A stretch of 46,331 bases of DNA from Anaerolineae bacterium. GTDB taxonomy: Bacteria; Chloroflexota; Anaerolineae; UBA4142; SHND01. Below the pieces are notes generated by a model. The model searched no databases, was not told where the DNA came from, and saw nothing but the letters and a program-made list of their open reading frames with translations. The stretch lies in contig JAJTXZ010000033.1 in the NCBI GenBank assembly GCA_021463195.1, positions 1 through 46,331 on the forward strand. Direction: 5' to 3'. This document shows positions 35,438 to 44,225 of this stretch, one piece after another. Made by a program: the position numbers and the translations under genes. Position 1 is the first letter of the stretch. Each line of letters begins with the position of its first letter.

Positions 35438-36940
35438 ATGTTAACCTCCGGCACGCTTCTCCAAAATCGTTACCGCATCATCCAGCCGCTCGGTTCGGGC
35501 GGACAGGGCGCGGTGTACCTCGCGCAACATCTCGGGTTGAATACGTATGTTGCCATCAAAGAAAGTTTCTCCAACGACCCGCACTCGAACGCACAATTTC
35601 AAACCGAAGCGAATTTGCTCGCGCATCTCTCGCATCCCAATCTGCCGCGCGTCACCGACTTTTTTATCGAACCGAACGGCGCGCGCTATTTGGTAATGGA
35701 ATATGTGCAAGGCGAAAATTTGGAGGCGCTTGTTCAACAACGCGGCGCGCCGATTTCGGAAAATGAGGCGCTGAATTGGTTTCGGCAAATTTTCGACGCG
35801 GTGAAATACTTGCATACGAATCATGTGATTCACCGCGACATCAAACCGCAAAATATCATCATTACGCCGCAGCATCGCGCAGTGCTGGTGGACTTTGGCA
35901 TAGCCAAAGTGATGGCGAGCGGCGCGCTGACAGGCGCAAGTATGCGATTCGGTTCGCCCGGATATGCGTCACCGGAACAATACAGCGGAGGCACAAACGA
36001 ACGTTCGGATATTTACTCGTTAGGCGCGACATTGTATTTCGCGCTGACAGGACAAACGCCGCCGGAAGCGCCAATGCGCGCGGCAGGGACGAAGGTGATT
36101 CCGCCGCGACAATTGAACGCGGGGATTTCACAAAATGTGGAACGCGCGGTGTTGAAGGCGATGGAAATGAATTCTGGTCAGCGCTTTGGTTCAATCCAAG
36201 AACTGACAAACGCGTGGCAAATTCGCCTAACAAACAATCGCATGTTTGCGATTGCGGGATTTGTTTCTACTGCGATTCTTTTGCTCGGGTTTTTCCTCGT
36301 CACTCGCGCTCTGCCGATTTGGGGAAACACTGCTGCGACTTATCCCACACTGAATGTATTGCCAACACCACCCGCGATTGCAACATCACTGCCGCCATCT
36401 CCAACTCCACCAAAAACTGATGCTATATCTCCAACACATCCACCTCTGCCTCCGACCGTCGCTCCACCTTTGATAGAACCAACTTTATTGCCAACTCCGA
36501 CGACGGTAGGCGATACAGGAGGAATACCTATATTGGTTCCAGCAATAGCCGGGGAATGTCCTAATCCATACACTGTGCAGCGGGGAGAGTGGTTTTTATC
36601 AATCGCGCGCAAGTGTGGTGTGACGCCACAGGAGTTGTTGGCAGCAAACCCGGGTTTGAATCCGAATGCATTGCGACTAGGTCAAACAATAAGAATTCCT
36701 CAGCCCGGTGAAGTTTTTCCCACTATTACTCCACAAACAATTGGGACAGTACCAGCGGACGACACAATAACTGAGGTTCCTTCGACTGGTGGATGTTCAA
36801 ATCCTTACACAGTTGAACGTGGAGATACAATCAACTCAATTGCGCGAAAGTGTGGGACAACAGTTGAGGCACTTATGCAAACAAACGGCATTCCTGCCCC
36901 TGAATATATTTTTCCTGGGCAACATCTAAGGATTCCATAA
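35438..36940 (+). CDS. Ser/Thr receptor kinase with two extracellular LysM domains
   Basis: 500 residues from the ATG at 35438 (matches sibling starts: SGTLLQNRYRI). Kinase 12-262: GSGGQGAVY, Lys41, HRD 132-134, DFG 152-154, ASPEQY. Membrane helix 268-288, Pro/Thr linker, LysM 1 (378-420: YTVQRGEWFLSIARKCGV) and LysM 2 (457-499: YTVERGDTINSIARKCGT). LysM binds N-acetylglucosamine polymers such as peptidoglycan, so this kinase probably senses the cell wall, a job done by PASTA domains in Firmicutes and Actinobacteria. It is the last kinase before the T7SS-like genes. Confidence 0.9.
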   Translation: MLTSGTLLQNRYRIIQPLGSGGQGAVYLAQHLGLNTYVAIKESFSNDPHSNAQFQTEANLLAHLSHPNLPRVTDFFIEPNGARYLVMEYVQGENLEALVQQRGAPISENEALNWFRQIFDAVKYLHTNHVIHRDIKPQNIIITPQHRAVLVDFGIAKVMASGALTGASMRFGSPGYASPEQYSGGTNERSDIYSLGATLYFALTGQTPPEAPMRAAGTKVIPPRQLNAGISQNVERAVLKAMEMNSGQRFGSIQELTNAWQIRLTNNRMFAIAGFVSTAILLLGFFLVTRALPIWGNTAATYPTLNVLPTPPAIATSLPPSPTPPKTDAISPTHPPLPPTVAPPLIEPTLLPTPTTVGDTGGIPILVPAIAGECPNPYTVQRGEWFLSIARKCGVTPQELLAANPGLNPNALRLGQTIRIPQPGEVFPTITPQTIGTVPADDTITEVPSTGGCSNPYTVERGDTINSIARKCGTTVEALMQTNGIPAPEYIFPGQHLRIP

Positions 36941-37016
36941 TTTGCATTTCACCGTCAGCATCTCTCACTAAAACTAATCATACAAAGTGCTGGAGCAAAA
37001 TAATTGTGAAACGTTC

Positions 37017-37085
37017 ATGCCACTATACACCGATTACTGCGACAGTTGCGGTACGCCATTGCGTTCCACAAATCAGCAATCATAA
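37017..37085 (+). pseudogene. Possible half zinc-ribbon remnant
   Basis: A 22-residue frame MPLYTDYCDSCGTPLRSTNQ ends at a TAA. It contains one CxxC knuckle in the CGTPL context typical of the second half of the island ribbons, but no first pair. It sits in the 233-bp gap between the LysM kinase and the first WXG100 gene. Too short to be sure; it could be chance. Confidence 0.3.
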
Positions 37086-37173
37086 ATCCGAAATCAAAAA
37101 TCAAACAGCCAAATTTTCCCTGCAAGAATCGCGCACCGAAACGCATCATAAGCTACAGGAGCAGGAGCCAAAG

Positions 37174-37461
37174 ATGCCATATCGTACCATCAAGAAACGA
37201 ATCAAACCCGAACAGGTCCATGACATTGCCGCGCGCTTTCGCCAAACGCGCGACCGAGTAAATCAAATGACCGATGAATTTGAGCGCGCCGGACGTGAGC
37301 TCGAGCCGACTTGGGAGGGCAATGCCAAAAATAAATTCTATGGCGAGTATTCTCCCGTTCCCGGTCAACTGCGCACGCTCGCAGAACTGTTAAATCGGCT
37401 TGCGGGTGAAATTGAAAACATCACCGTCGAAGTTGAAGAACGGGAATGGTATTCCAAGTAG
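37174..37461 (+). CDS. WXG100-family protein (ESAT-6-like)
   Basis: 95 residues from ATG 37174; CAGGAGCAGGAG lies upstream, and the frame is open further 5' but without ESAT-6 character. Two long helices surround a WEG turn (LEPTWEGNAKNKF), the hallmark of WXG100 proteins secreted by type VII systems as helical-hairpin dimers. The N-terminal helix holds AARFRQTRDRVNQMTDEF and the C-terminal one LRTLAELLNRLAGEIENITV. It is the first of three WXG genes before the ATPase. A C-terminal YxxxD/E-type export signal is not obvious. Confidence 0.88.
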   Translation: MPYRTIKKRIKPEQVHDIAARFRQTRDRVNQMTDEFERAGRELEPTWEGNAKNKFYGEYSPVPGQLRTLAELLNRLAGEIENITVEVEEREWYSK

Positions 37462-37522
37462 GGGCAACGTCTTGTGCTTGCAAGCAAGCTTGCCCAAACG
37501 TTAGAATAGGAGGCGCGCGATC

Positions 37523-37789
37523 ATGACCGAAACCCTCGTTTCTCCGTCTGACATTCACGAAGCGGCAACCGATTTTCGCCGCGCCAGCAAAGACATGCAA
37601 AAACTGGCAAGCAATCTGGACACTACAATGGAGCGCTTGCAAGGAAAATGGCAGGGCTCGTCGCAGCAACTCTTTTACCGCGATTACAAATTGTGGCATC
37701 AGCAGTCGCTCGGCCTCGCGCAAATGTTGGCAAACATTTCCAAAGAATTGGAAGCGATGGCGGAACGCTTTGCCGCGGCTGACAAATAA
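37523..37789 (+). CDS. WXG100-family protein (ESAT-6-like)
   Basis: 88 residues, with TAGGAGG before the ATG. Helix, WQG turn (LQGKWQGSSQQLF), helix. The sequence differs enough from the 37174 and 38475 proteins that they are not recent copies, so heterodimers are possible. Its length is typical of the family (about 100). Same orientation as, and 61 nt after, the first WXG gene. Confidence 0.9.
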   Translation: MTETLVSPSDIHEAATDFRRASKDMQKLASNLDTTMERLQGKWQGSSQQLFYRDYKLWHQQSLGLAQMLANISKELEAMAERFAAADK

Positions 37790-37871
37790 GATTTGAGCTT
37801 GAAATAAATGGCCTGCTTTGGGGCTGTTACTACTTGCTCAGTAAATAAAGCGCGACAGCAGGGAGGAGACA

Positions 37872-38243
37872 ATGAAGATTGCTGTCTTTATAATTGCCTT
37901 AACATTTGTTGGATTGGCAATATTGGCGTGCAATCGCACCGATTCACCCGAAATTGGCGCGCGCGAATTTTTGGAGGCTTTCGCGGAGATAGACGAAACC
38001 AAGGTGATGTCCAGAACTTGTAGGAATTCACAGCCAAAAATCCAAGAGCAACTTCAAATGCTTTCTACAACGCAAGAGGGCAAACCCGATATTGCAAGCA
38101 TCAAGATCACCCTTATCAGTTTGAGTAGCGAGACTGCAGATGTACTGGTTGGTATTCCGAATGCTCCAGACCTTTGGACTATGGTGCGAGAAGACGGAAC
38201 ATGGAAGTTCTGTGGTACAAAAGGGCGATGGCTTGGTCCATGA
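37872..38243 (+). CDS. Small lipoprotein
   Basis: 123 residues. A short signal sequence ends in a lipobox (AILAC) with Cys20 as the likely lipidated residue. The mature part has one helix (GAREFLEAFAEIDETKV), then alternating strands (IKITLISLSSETADVLVGI, WTMVREDGTWKFC), similar to small DUF4878-like lipoproteins with an NTF2-like look; this resemblance is weak. GGAGGAGA precedes the ATG. It lies between WXG genes, so it could be an envelope accessory of the secretion locus. Confidence 0.7.
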   Translation: MKIAVFIIALTFVGLAILACNRTDSPEIGAREFLEAFAEIDETKVMSRTCRNSQPKIQEQLQMLSTTQEGKPDIASIKITLISLSSETADVLVGIPNAPDLWTMVREDGTWKFCGTKGRWLGP

Positions 38244-38297
38244 GTTTGAATGGTCTGGGTAAAGGAGGTGTCCATCGGGAGTTGACTTTTATTCAAA

Positions 38298-38354
38298 ATG
38301 AACTGTATAGCCTGTTTTCAACTAGGTCATGAGCCAACGGCTCATCACCAATGA
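38298..38354 (+). pseudogene. Possible zinc-ribbon N-terminus fragment
   Basis: An 18-residue frame MNCIACFQLGHEPTAHHQ starts like the island zinc ribbons (MNCxxC) and stops before a second pair. It overlaps a hairpin (38325-38349; ATGAGCC/GGCTCAT with AAC loop, extended by GGT/ACC). A Shine-Dalgarno-like AAAGGAGGT lies about 30 nt upstream, too far for this ATG. May be chance. Confidence 0.25.
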
Positions 38355-38407
38355 AAATGTTTGATGGCGGAGCTGACAGTAGATGGATGGCACAGATAAA
38401 CAGATGG

Positions 38408-38452
38408 CACGCGCGTATCCGTTTATCCGCTTTCCAAATCCGTTGCCCGCTA
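38408..38452. repeat. CGGATA-type element, inverted orientation
   Basis: GCGCGTATCCGTTTATCCGC then TTTCCAAATCCGTTGCCCGC. Its reverse complement reads in the same order as the copies at 16705, 21053 and 27914 (ACGGAT, GAAA, CGGATAAACGGAT, GCGCG). It is the only copy beside the T7SS genes and links the two halves of the window by sequence. Confidence 0.55.
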
Positions 38453-38474
38453 TTACTTTTCAGGAGACAATCTC

Positions 38475-38747
38475 ATGGCACAAATTATCGTTTCCCCCGA
38501 AGAACTCGATTCAACGGGGACCCAATTCAATTCCAAAAGCCAAGAACTGCAAGCGATGGTGCAGCAAGCCAACAGCTTGGTGCAAAGCACGCTGGCAGGT
38601 TGGAAAGGACAGCGCGCGAGCAAATTCTCTGGCGATTGGGAAGGCATGAAAAAGAATCTGGAAGCCGCAGTGCAGACGCTCCAGCAGACGTCCGAATTGC
38701 TGAAACGCGCGGCGGCAGATTTCCGTTCTGCAGATACGGCAGGATAG
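38475..38747 (+). CDS. WXG100-family protein (ESAT-6-like)
   Basis: 90 residues. AGGAGACAATCTC precedes the ATG. First helix about 9-38, WKG turn (LAGWKGQRASKFSGDW), second helix with heptads (MKKNLEAAVQTLQQTSELLKRAA). The strong W-x-G plus FxxxW pattern is the best match to canonical WXG100 of the three. It is the gene immediately before the EssC-like ATPase, the usual place for a cognate substrate. Confidence 0.92.
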   Translation: MAQIIVSPEELDSTGTQFNSKSQELQAMVQQANSLVQSTLAGWKGQRASKFSGDWEGMKKNLEAAVQTLQQTSELLKRAAADFRSADTAG

Positions 38748-38752
38748 GAGAC

Positions 38753-38808
38753 CTGACAGGTTTTCGACGCGAATGCTTGATGCGACGCGCGCGTGAAAAA
38801 CCTGTCAG
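38753..38808. repeat. Hairpin of the TGACAGGTTT family
   Basis: Perfect 12-bp arms CTGACAGGTTTT (38753-38764) and AAAACCTGTCAG (38797-38808) surround a 32-nt GC-rich loop. Same core as the 21095 hairpin. It separates the third WXG gene from the ATPase and could attenuate transcription between them. Confidence 0.55.
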
Positions 38809-38827
38809 ATCTTGATTCGCAGTTCCC

Positions 38828-41800
38828 TTGTTTAACCGTCAACCGCGCTTGCGAACGCCGCTCTCGACGGAACGGGTCAAGATTCCCGCGCCGCCAAATA
38901 TCCCCGCGCCTCCATCAGGGGTAAGCTGGCTCACCATCGGCTTGCCCCTGATTGCGACGCTTCTGTCGGTTGTTCTCATGCTCTCGGTTGTCGGCGGCAG
39001 CACGGCGCTTTCCTTTCTCATTTTCATTCCAATCATGATTGCGACCGCGCTTGCCTCGGTGCTTCAAGCGTGGCTGCAAAAGCGCGACTATCGCAAACAA
39101 ATTGCCGCCGCGCAGCAAGAATACACGATCGAACTGCAACAGGTCATCGGAAGCGTGCAAACGCTGTGGCAAACCGAGCAACAGCTCCGCACGCGCAACG
39201 CCCCCGATTTTGCCACATGTTTGCAGCAAGCGGAAAGCCAAGCCGCGCGTTTGGGCGAACGGCGACCGAGCGACGATGATTTTCTTGCGATTCGGATTGG
39301 CACAGGCGCGGTCCCGGCTGCGTTCCAGGTCGAAGCGCCAGAAGTGAACCCGCGCCCCAAAGAATTTGCAAGTCACTTGGTATTGGCAGACCAAATCGTT
39401 CAAGATTACGCGCAGGTTGCCAAATGTCCGCTCGAGCTTCCTTTACGCAGCCATTCCGGCATCGGGTTTGTCGGCGCGCGTCAAGAGGTTGCTCCCGTCG
39501 TGCGCGCGTTCGCGGCGCAGACCGCAACCTTTCATTGGTTGAGCGAGGTACAGTTTCTCGTGATTGCGCCGCAGCAAGCGCGCGCGGAATGGCAGTTTCT
39601 TGCCACACTGCCGCATGGGCGCGAGTGGTGGAATCGAGGCGCGAGCGCGCGTTCGGGGGGTAGCGGAAATACGGAACGCTTGGCAGCATTGGAGGCAGAG
39701 CTTCAAAAGCGGCAGCAACTCTTTTACGCGAATCAGCTCAAAAGCGGCGGCGCGGCAAACAAACACATTTTGCCTTTTCTCATCGTCATCGTGGACCACG
39801 TTCATACGACGCCTGCGCCGCCCGCGTTGAAACTGTTGCTCGAAAAAGGGCGCGAGTTGGGCGCCGCCGCGCTTTTTGTCGTGGAGCGCATAACCGATGT
39901 GCCGAGTGAGTGCAGCGCCGTCGTGCAGGTAAATGGCGCAAATCTCCGTTACCGCGCCACGGGACCCGAGGGCAAAACGTGGAACGGCGACGCCGACAGC
40001 GTGACTGTCCCACAAATCGAACGTCTGGCAACCGCGCTGGCAAACATTGATTGGCTGCGCGAAGAAGATGTGAGCCAGCCGCCCGACAAGGTTACATTTC
40101 TCAATATGCTTGGGGCGGACTCGCTGGAACAGCTGGATGTCTTTAGCTGGTGGGAAGGAGATTATCCGTACGGCTATCTGCGCGCGCCGATTGGCAAAAC
40201 GTCGCGCGACGCCGATTTGATTTTTGATTTGAATGACACGGACGGCGCGCACGGTCCGCATGGCTTGATTGGCGGCATGACCGGTTCGGGCAAAAGCGAA
40301 TTGCTGCGTACGATTGTGCTTGCGCTCGCGTTGACGCATCATCCGTACGATTTGAATTTCGCGCTGATTGATTACAAAGGAGGCGCGACGTTCAATGACC
40401 TTGACCAACTACCGCACACGGTTGGCGTCATTACCGATATTGAAACGTATGCGAGCTATGGCGAGCGTGTCATCCTTTCGCTCACGGCAGAAATTGAACG
40501 GCGGAAACGGATTGTTGAGCAAGCCAAAAATATCTTTGGCTTTGGGCGTTCGCACATTGACGAATATCGCAAACTGCCGGTGCGGCGTCCTTTGCCGCGC
40601 TTGGTGGTGATTTTTGACGAGTTCGCTTCATTCAAGCAAAAGCATCCCGAAGAAAGCAAGATGCTGATTGATATTGCGCGGCAAGGGCGTTCGCTGGGCG
40701 TTCACATGATTCTGGCGACCCAAAATCCGCGCTCTGCGGTTGACGATCAGGTGCGGCAAAATTCCACCTTTCGCATCGCGCTGCGCGTGAGCGAGCCGTC
40801 AGACAGCAACGAATTGATCGGCATTCCCGACGCGGCGTTTCTCACGCGCGGGCGCGCTTACTTTTTTGTCCGCGCGCCATTGCTCTTTCAAGTCGCGTAC
40901 GGCGGCGCGCCGTATTATGCGCGCAAATTGCCTGACGATGCGATTGTGCGAATTTTGGCGGACAATCGCCGCGAAATTTTGTATCCACTCGATTGGAATT
41001 TGTCCGCGCCGGCGGCGCCCAATGCAATTCAAGAGACGGAATCTCAAGCGATTCTCGCGCGCATTCTCTCGGTTGCGGAAACGATGGCGCTTCAGAAACT
41101 CGCGCCCGTATGGCAGGAACCGCTGCCCGAGCGTCTCTATTTGCCGCGCGTATTGCACGATCTCAAGCTCACGAGTTGGGATGGGAAACAATGGGTGCCG
41201 CTCGAAGATGTGACTCCGCTGGCAGTGATTGGCAAGCGTGATGAGCCGGCGCGGCAGCGTCAAGAGTACGCGGTTTTCAACCCGATAGAGCAGGGTGGAC
41301 ACATTTTGATTTTTGGCGCGCCGGGCACAGGCAAAAGCGTTTTGCTCCAAACCATTGCGTTGAGTTTGGCAATGAGTCATACGCCCGAACAAGTGAATTT
41401 GTATATTGCCGATTTGGCGGGGCAGCCGATGTTGAACGCCTTGCAGCCACTTCCGCATGTTGGCGCTGTCATTCGTCCAAATGAAAGTGAACGCATCGAG
41501 CGTCTGTTCAAACTGCTGCGCGCTGAAATTGAACGCCGCAGTGAATTGCTGCGTCAAACCCAAGCTGGAACGATTGCGGCTTACAATGCTCGCGCGGCAG
41601 ACAAGCGCATTCCGTACACGTTTGTCTTGATTGATGATTTCGGCAAACTCAAGAACGATTATTCCGATTATGCGCGCGAAGTGAGCAGACTCGCAAATGA
41701 AGGCAGGCCACTCGGCATTTATTTCATTATCACCGCCAACACGGACGACAATCTGTATGCGGACTTGCTGAGCAATATTCCCTACAAACTCACGTTCAAA

Positions 41801-42949
41801 CAGGAGCAATCGAAATATGCTTCGTTGGTAGGTTATGTCAGCGAACAGCGCGCCGAAAATGAGTTTGGACCACAACCCCATCCCGGGCGCGGCTTTTTGC
41901 GCGGCAATCCGCCGCTGTTGTTCCAGGCGGCATTGCCTGTCGCGGGCGAGGATGACGCCAAACAAATCGCGAACTTGAATCAAATCGTCCAAGCGATGCA
42001 TCAAGCCTGGCGCGGCATCTTGCCGGAACCGGTGCGAACGCTTCGGCGCATCATCCCACTCGCAGAATTTGCGAGTCACAATGCCGAAAACGGATGGCGT
42101 TTGAATGGCAGCGGCATTAGCAGCTACAGCGCGCTCATTGGGCAAGAGTACGATTCGCTGCGCCCATGCGAAATCGAAATGGGGAGCGACGGGCAAATTT
42201 TCATGGTCATTGCGCTGAACCCGCGCTTGGGCAAGACGACGACATTACGCACATTCGCTTTGAGTTTGGCGGAACGATATTCACCCGCTCAAGTGAATTT
42301 TATTTTTTTCGACCAACACAAGCGCGTTCCTGAACCTTTGAGCAACTTGCCGCACACACTGCCGACACCGCGCCGTAAAGACCAGACGCCGCGCATTGTG
42401 GAAAAATTGCGCGCCGAAGTCGAACGCCGCCGCGCGGTTTTGCAAGACCCTAGCGGTGAACTGACTGGCGCCGCTTTTATTTCCGCGCTCGGTCCCGCGC
42501 TCGTGTTGTTCATTGACGATTATCCCGATTTTATGAACGAGTTTGGCGCAGAGACCGACTTGCAAAAAGAGCTGCTTGACATTTTGAATAAAGCGCGCGA
42601 AGTAAATGTGTATCTTGTGCTTTCGGGCAATCTCGGCGAAATGCCGGGGTATCAAGACGCGTTGTTGCAGCGCGCGCGTTCGGATGGCAGCGGCGTTTTG
42701 CTTTCGTCGCGCGAAGGAATTGATTCGTACAAAAATGCGCGCCTGCCGCAGACCTTTGCCGAGTTTCCGCCCGGGCGCGGTTACTTTCTGCGCCGCGGGC
42801 AGCCGCGCCTGATTCAAGTGGCGGCATATTTTGCCAAGAACGACAAGCCGAACGATATGGCAGCATTTCACGCGCGGCGCATCGCCAATTTCGCGCGCCA
42901 GCAAAACATCCAAGCGCAATGGCAGGTGAGTGAGTACGACAAATTATAA
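38828..42949 (+). CDS. essC-like: EssC/EccC-type FtsK-SpoIIIE ATPase of type VII secretion
   Basis: 1373 residues. The start appears to be TTG 38828: the frame is closed by TGA at 38813 and no ATG occurs for 50 codons. Two membrane helices (about 33-78) are followed by a helical stalk and three FtsK-type ATPase domains. Domain 1: Walker A GMTGSGKSE (Lys489), Walker B VVIFDEF (Asp597), IDYKGGATF and MILATQNP. Domain 2: GAPGTGKSV (about 830-838), Walker B LIDDFG (Asp936/937). Domain 3: LNPRLGKTT (about 1130-1138; first Gly of the P-loop missing), FIDDYPDF (Asp1230/1231). N-terminal FHA domains of Firmicutes EssC are absent. It powers export of WXG proteins in this family. Confidence 0.93.
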   Translation: MFNRQPRLRTPLSTERVKIPAPPNIPAPPSGVSWLTIGLPLIATLLSVVLMLSVVGGSTALSFLIFIPIMIATALASVLQAWLQKRDYRKQIAAAQQEYTIELQQVIGSVQTLWQTEQQLRTRNAPDFATCLQQAESQAARLGERRPSDDDFLAIRIGTGAVPAAFQVEAPEVNPRPKEFASHLVLADQIVQDYAQVAKCPLELPLRSHSGIGFVGARQEVAPVVRAFAAQTATFHWLSEVQFLVIAPQQARAEWQFLATLPHGREWWNRGASARSGGSGNTERLAALEAELQKRQQLFYANQLKSGGAANKHILPFLIVIVDHVHTTPAPPALKLLLEKGRELGAAALFVVERITDVPSECSAVVQVNGANLRYRATGPEGKTWNGDADSVTVPQIERLATALANIDWLREEDVSQPPDKVTFLNMLGADSLEQLDVFSWWEGDYPYGYLRAPIGKTSRDADLIFDLNDTDGAHGPHGLIGGMTGSGKSELLRTIVLALALTHHPYDLNFALIDYKGGATFNDLDQLPHTVGVITDIETYASYGERVILSLTAEIERRKRIVEQAKNIFGFGRSHIDEYRKLPVRRPLPRLVVIFDEFASFKQKHPEESKMLIDIARQGRSLGVHMILATQNPRSAVDDQVRQNSTFRIALRVSEPSDSNELIGIPDAAFLTRGRAYFFVRAPLLFQVAYGGAPYYARKLPDDAIVRILADNRREILYPLDWNLSAPAAPNAIQETESQAILARILSVAETMALQKLAPVWQEPLPERLYLPRVLHDLKLTSWDGKQWVPLEDVTPLAVIGKRDEPARQRQEYAVFNPIEQGGHILIFGAPGTGKSVLLQTIALSLAMSHTPEQVNLYIADLAGQPMLNALQPLPHVGAVIRPNESERIERLFKLLRAEIERRSELLRQTQAGTIAAYNARAADKRIPYTFVLIDDFGKLKNDYSDYAREVSRLANEGRPLGIYFIITANTDDNLYADLLSNIPYKLTFKQEQSKYASLVGYVSEQRAENEFGPQPHPGRGFLRGNPPLLFQAALPVAGEDDAKQIANLNQIVQAMHQAWRGILPEPVRTLRRIIPLAEFASHNAENGWRLNGSGISSYSALIGQEYDSLRPCEIEMGSDGQIFMVIALNPRLGKTTTLRTFALSLAERYSPAQVNFIFFDQHKRVPEPLSNLPHTLPTPRRKDQTPRIVEKLRAEVERRRAVLQDPSGELTGAAFISALGPALVLFIDDYPDFMNEFGAETDLQKELLDILNKAREVNVYLVLSGNLGEMPGYQDALLQRARSDGSGVLLSSREGIDSYKNARLPQTFAEFPPGRGYFLRRGQPRLIQVAAYFAKNDKPNDMAAFHARRIANFARQQNIQAQWQVSEYDKL

Positions 42950-42975
42950 ATTTGTCGTACCAAGGAGTTCCACAC

Positions 42976-44202
42976 ATGGCAATCATTCGTGTTACACCCG
43001 AAATTCTTGTAATGACCTCACAGCGCATGTCACAGGTGAATGGCGAGATTCAAGCCGCTGTGTGTGACCTGTCAAGTGTTTTGAATGGAATCGGCGGTGA
43101 ATACGGCGGACAGCTCCGTAATCAAGTCGCGCCCAAAGTGGGACAGGCGCAAGGCGCGGCGAGCGGACCGACGAATCAAGTCAATGCGCTCACGCTGGAA
43201 TTGAATAAACGCGCGCAGTTGTTCGCGGCGGCGGATGGGCAAAGTCTCGCCGCTCTAAGTAGTTCAAGCGCCCAATCAAAGGCCTTGAGTGGAGATGGGC
43301 TAGGGTTCGATCTTTTCGGTCAACTGACCAAGCTGCCTGCATGGCTGCAACAATACTTGAGGATGGGCGACTTGCTCGGTTCAACGAACTGGCAGCAATG
43401 GCTAGAAACGAACATCAATTTTTATGACCAAGCCAAACTCGTCGGCGGAGTTCTGTCGGCAATCTATTTGATGAAGGTAGTGCCTGCCGGACGCGATATT
43501 GTGAACATCGGCGGCGGCTCGATCATGCGCTGGTTAACCGAAGTGCCTTCCAAACATGTAGGGATGTATCGCGTGGGAAATTTTATGGCTTGGGATCAAT
43601 GGGCAAATCTTGCCGTCAAGCCATTGAGTAAAGTATCTAAACTTGCTCTGTTTGATTTTGCATTGAATTTTGGAAATCGCGCCTGGCAAGATTGGAATGC
43701 CTACCAGTCCGCAGGGATCTCAAAACTCACTTCGGCGTTGGTTGTTGATGCGTGGCTCACGGCGTTTACAAGTTTTGTCGTTACGGCTGCTAGTTTGAAA
43801 ATTGGATATATAGTGGGTGCCGGTGTTGTGGTGTTGGGCGCAGCCGCACTAGGCGTAGCAGTATCACCAGCGATTATCGTTGTCGGTGGTGTGATTGGTG
43901 CTCTTGTTGTGGCAGGGATTGCGTCCGATTTGGCGAACAAATATTTGTTTGACCAGAAATATAGCTTTCTCGGTGACCGCACAATCCATGATGCCGCCGT
44001 AGATACGCTCGACGGCGGCATAACTTGGAGCGGCGAACATCTTGGCAATACCATGTACTCTGTTTATGCAGGCGCAGGTGGCATAGTCACTCAGAGTGCC
44101 AAACTGGGTAATCGCGCGGCATCCGCTGTGGATGATGCGTTATCGGACGCGGTGAACGCAGTTCAAAATGCTATCGTCCCTCCTCTCGCACCAACATGGT
44201 AG
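42976..44202 (+). CDS. WXG-like helical-hairpin protein with hydrophobic C-terminal domain (putative T7SS substrate or component)
   Basis: 408 residues from the ATG at 42976, which follows CAAGGAG. The first ~95 residues are a WXG100-like helical hairpin (VTPEILVMTSQRMSQVNGEIQ, then LTLELNKRAQLFAAADG) with a Gly-rich turn but without the Trp. The middle is amphipathic with several Trp, and residues about 250-325 are strongly hydrophobic and Gly/Ala/Val rich (VGAGVVVLGAAALGV, IIVVGGVIGALVVAGI). A helical tail follows. The layout resembles long WXG/LXG substrates with membrane-active regions, but no known toxin domain is visible. It might also be a structural membrane component. Confidence 0.6.
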   Translation: MAIIRVTPEILVMTSQRMSQVNGEIQAAVCDLSSVLNGIGGEYGGQLRNQVAPKVGQAQGAASGPTNQVNALTLELNKRAQLFAAADGQSLAALSSSSAQSKALSGDGLGFDLFGQLTKLPAWLQQYLRMGDLLGSTNWQQWLETNINFYDQAKLVGGVLSAIYLMKVVPAGRDIVNIGGGSIMRWLTEVPSKHVGMYRVGNFMAWDQWANLAVKPLSKVSKLALFDFALNFGNRAWQDWNAYQSAGISKLTSALVVDAWLTAFTSFVVTAASLKIGYIVGAGVVVLGAAALGVAVSPAIIVVGGVIGALVVAGIASDLANKYLFDQKYSFLGDRTIHDAAVDTLDGGITWSGEHLGNTMYSVYAGAGGIVTQSAKLGNRAASAVDDALSDAVNAVQNAIVPPLAPTW

Positions 44203-44225
44203 GAGAAAGACCATAAGGGAGAACT

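Noticed and set aside
38262..38354. A real small gene using the AAAGGAGGT site
   Set aside because: The nearest ATG is about 30 nt away and the resulting 18-residue peptide stops early; retained only as a possible fragment.
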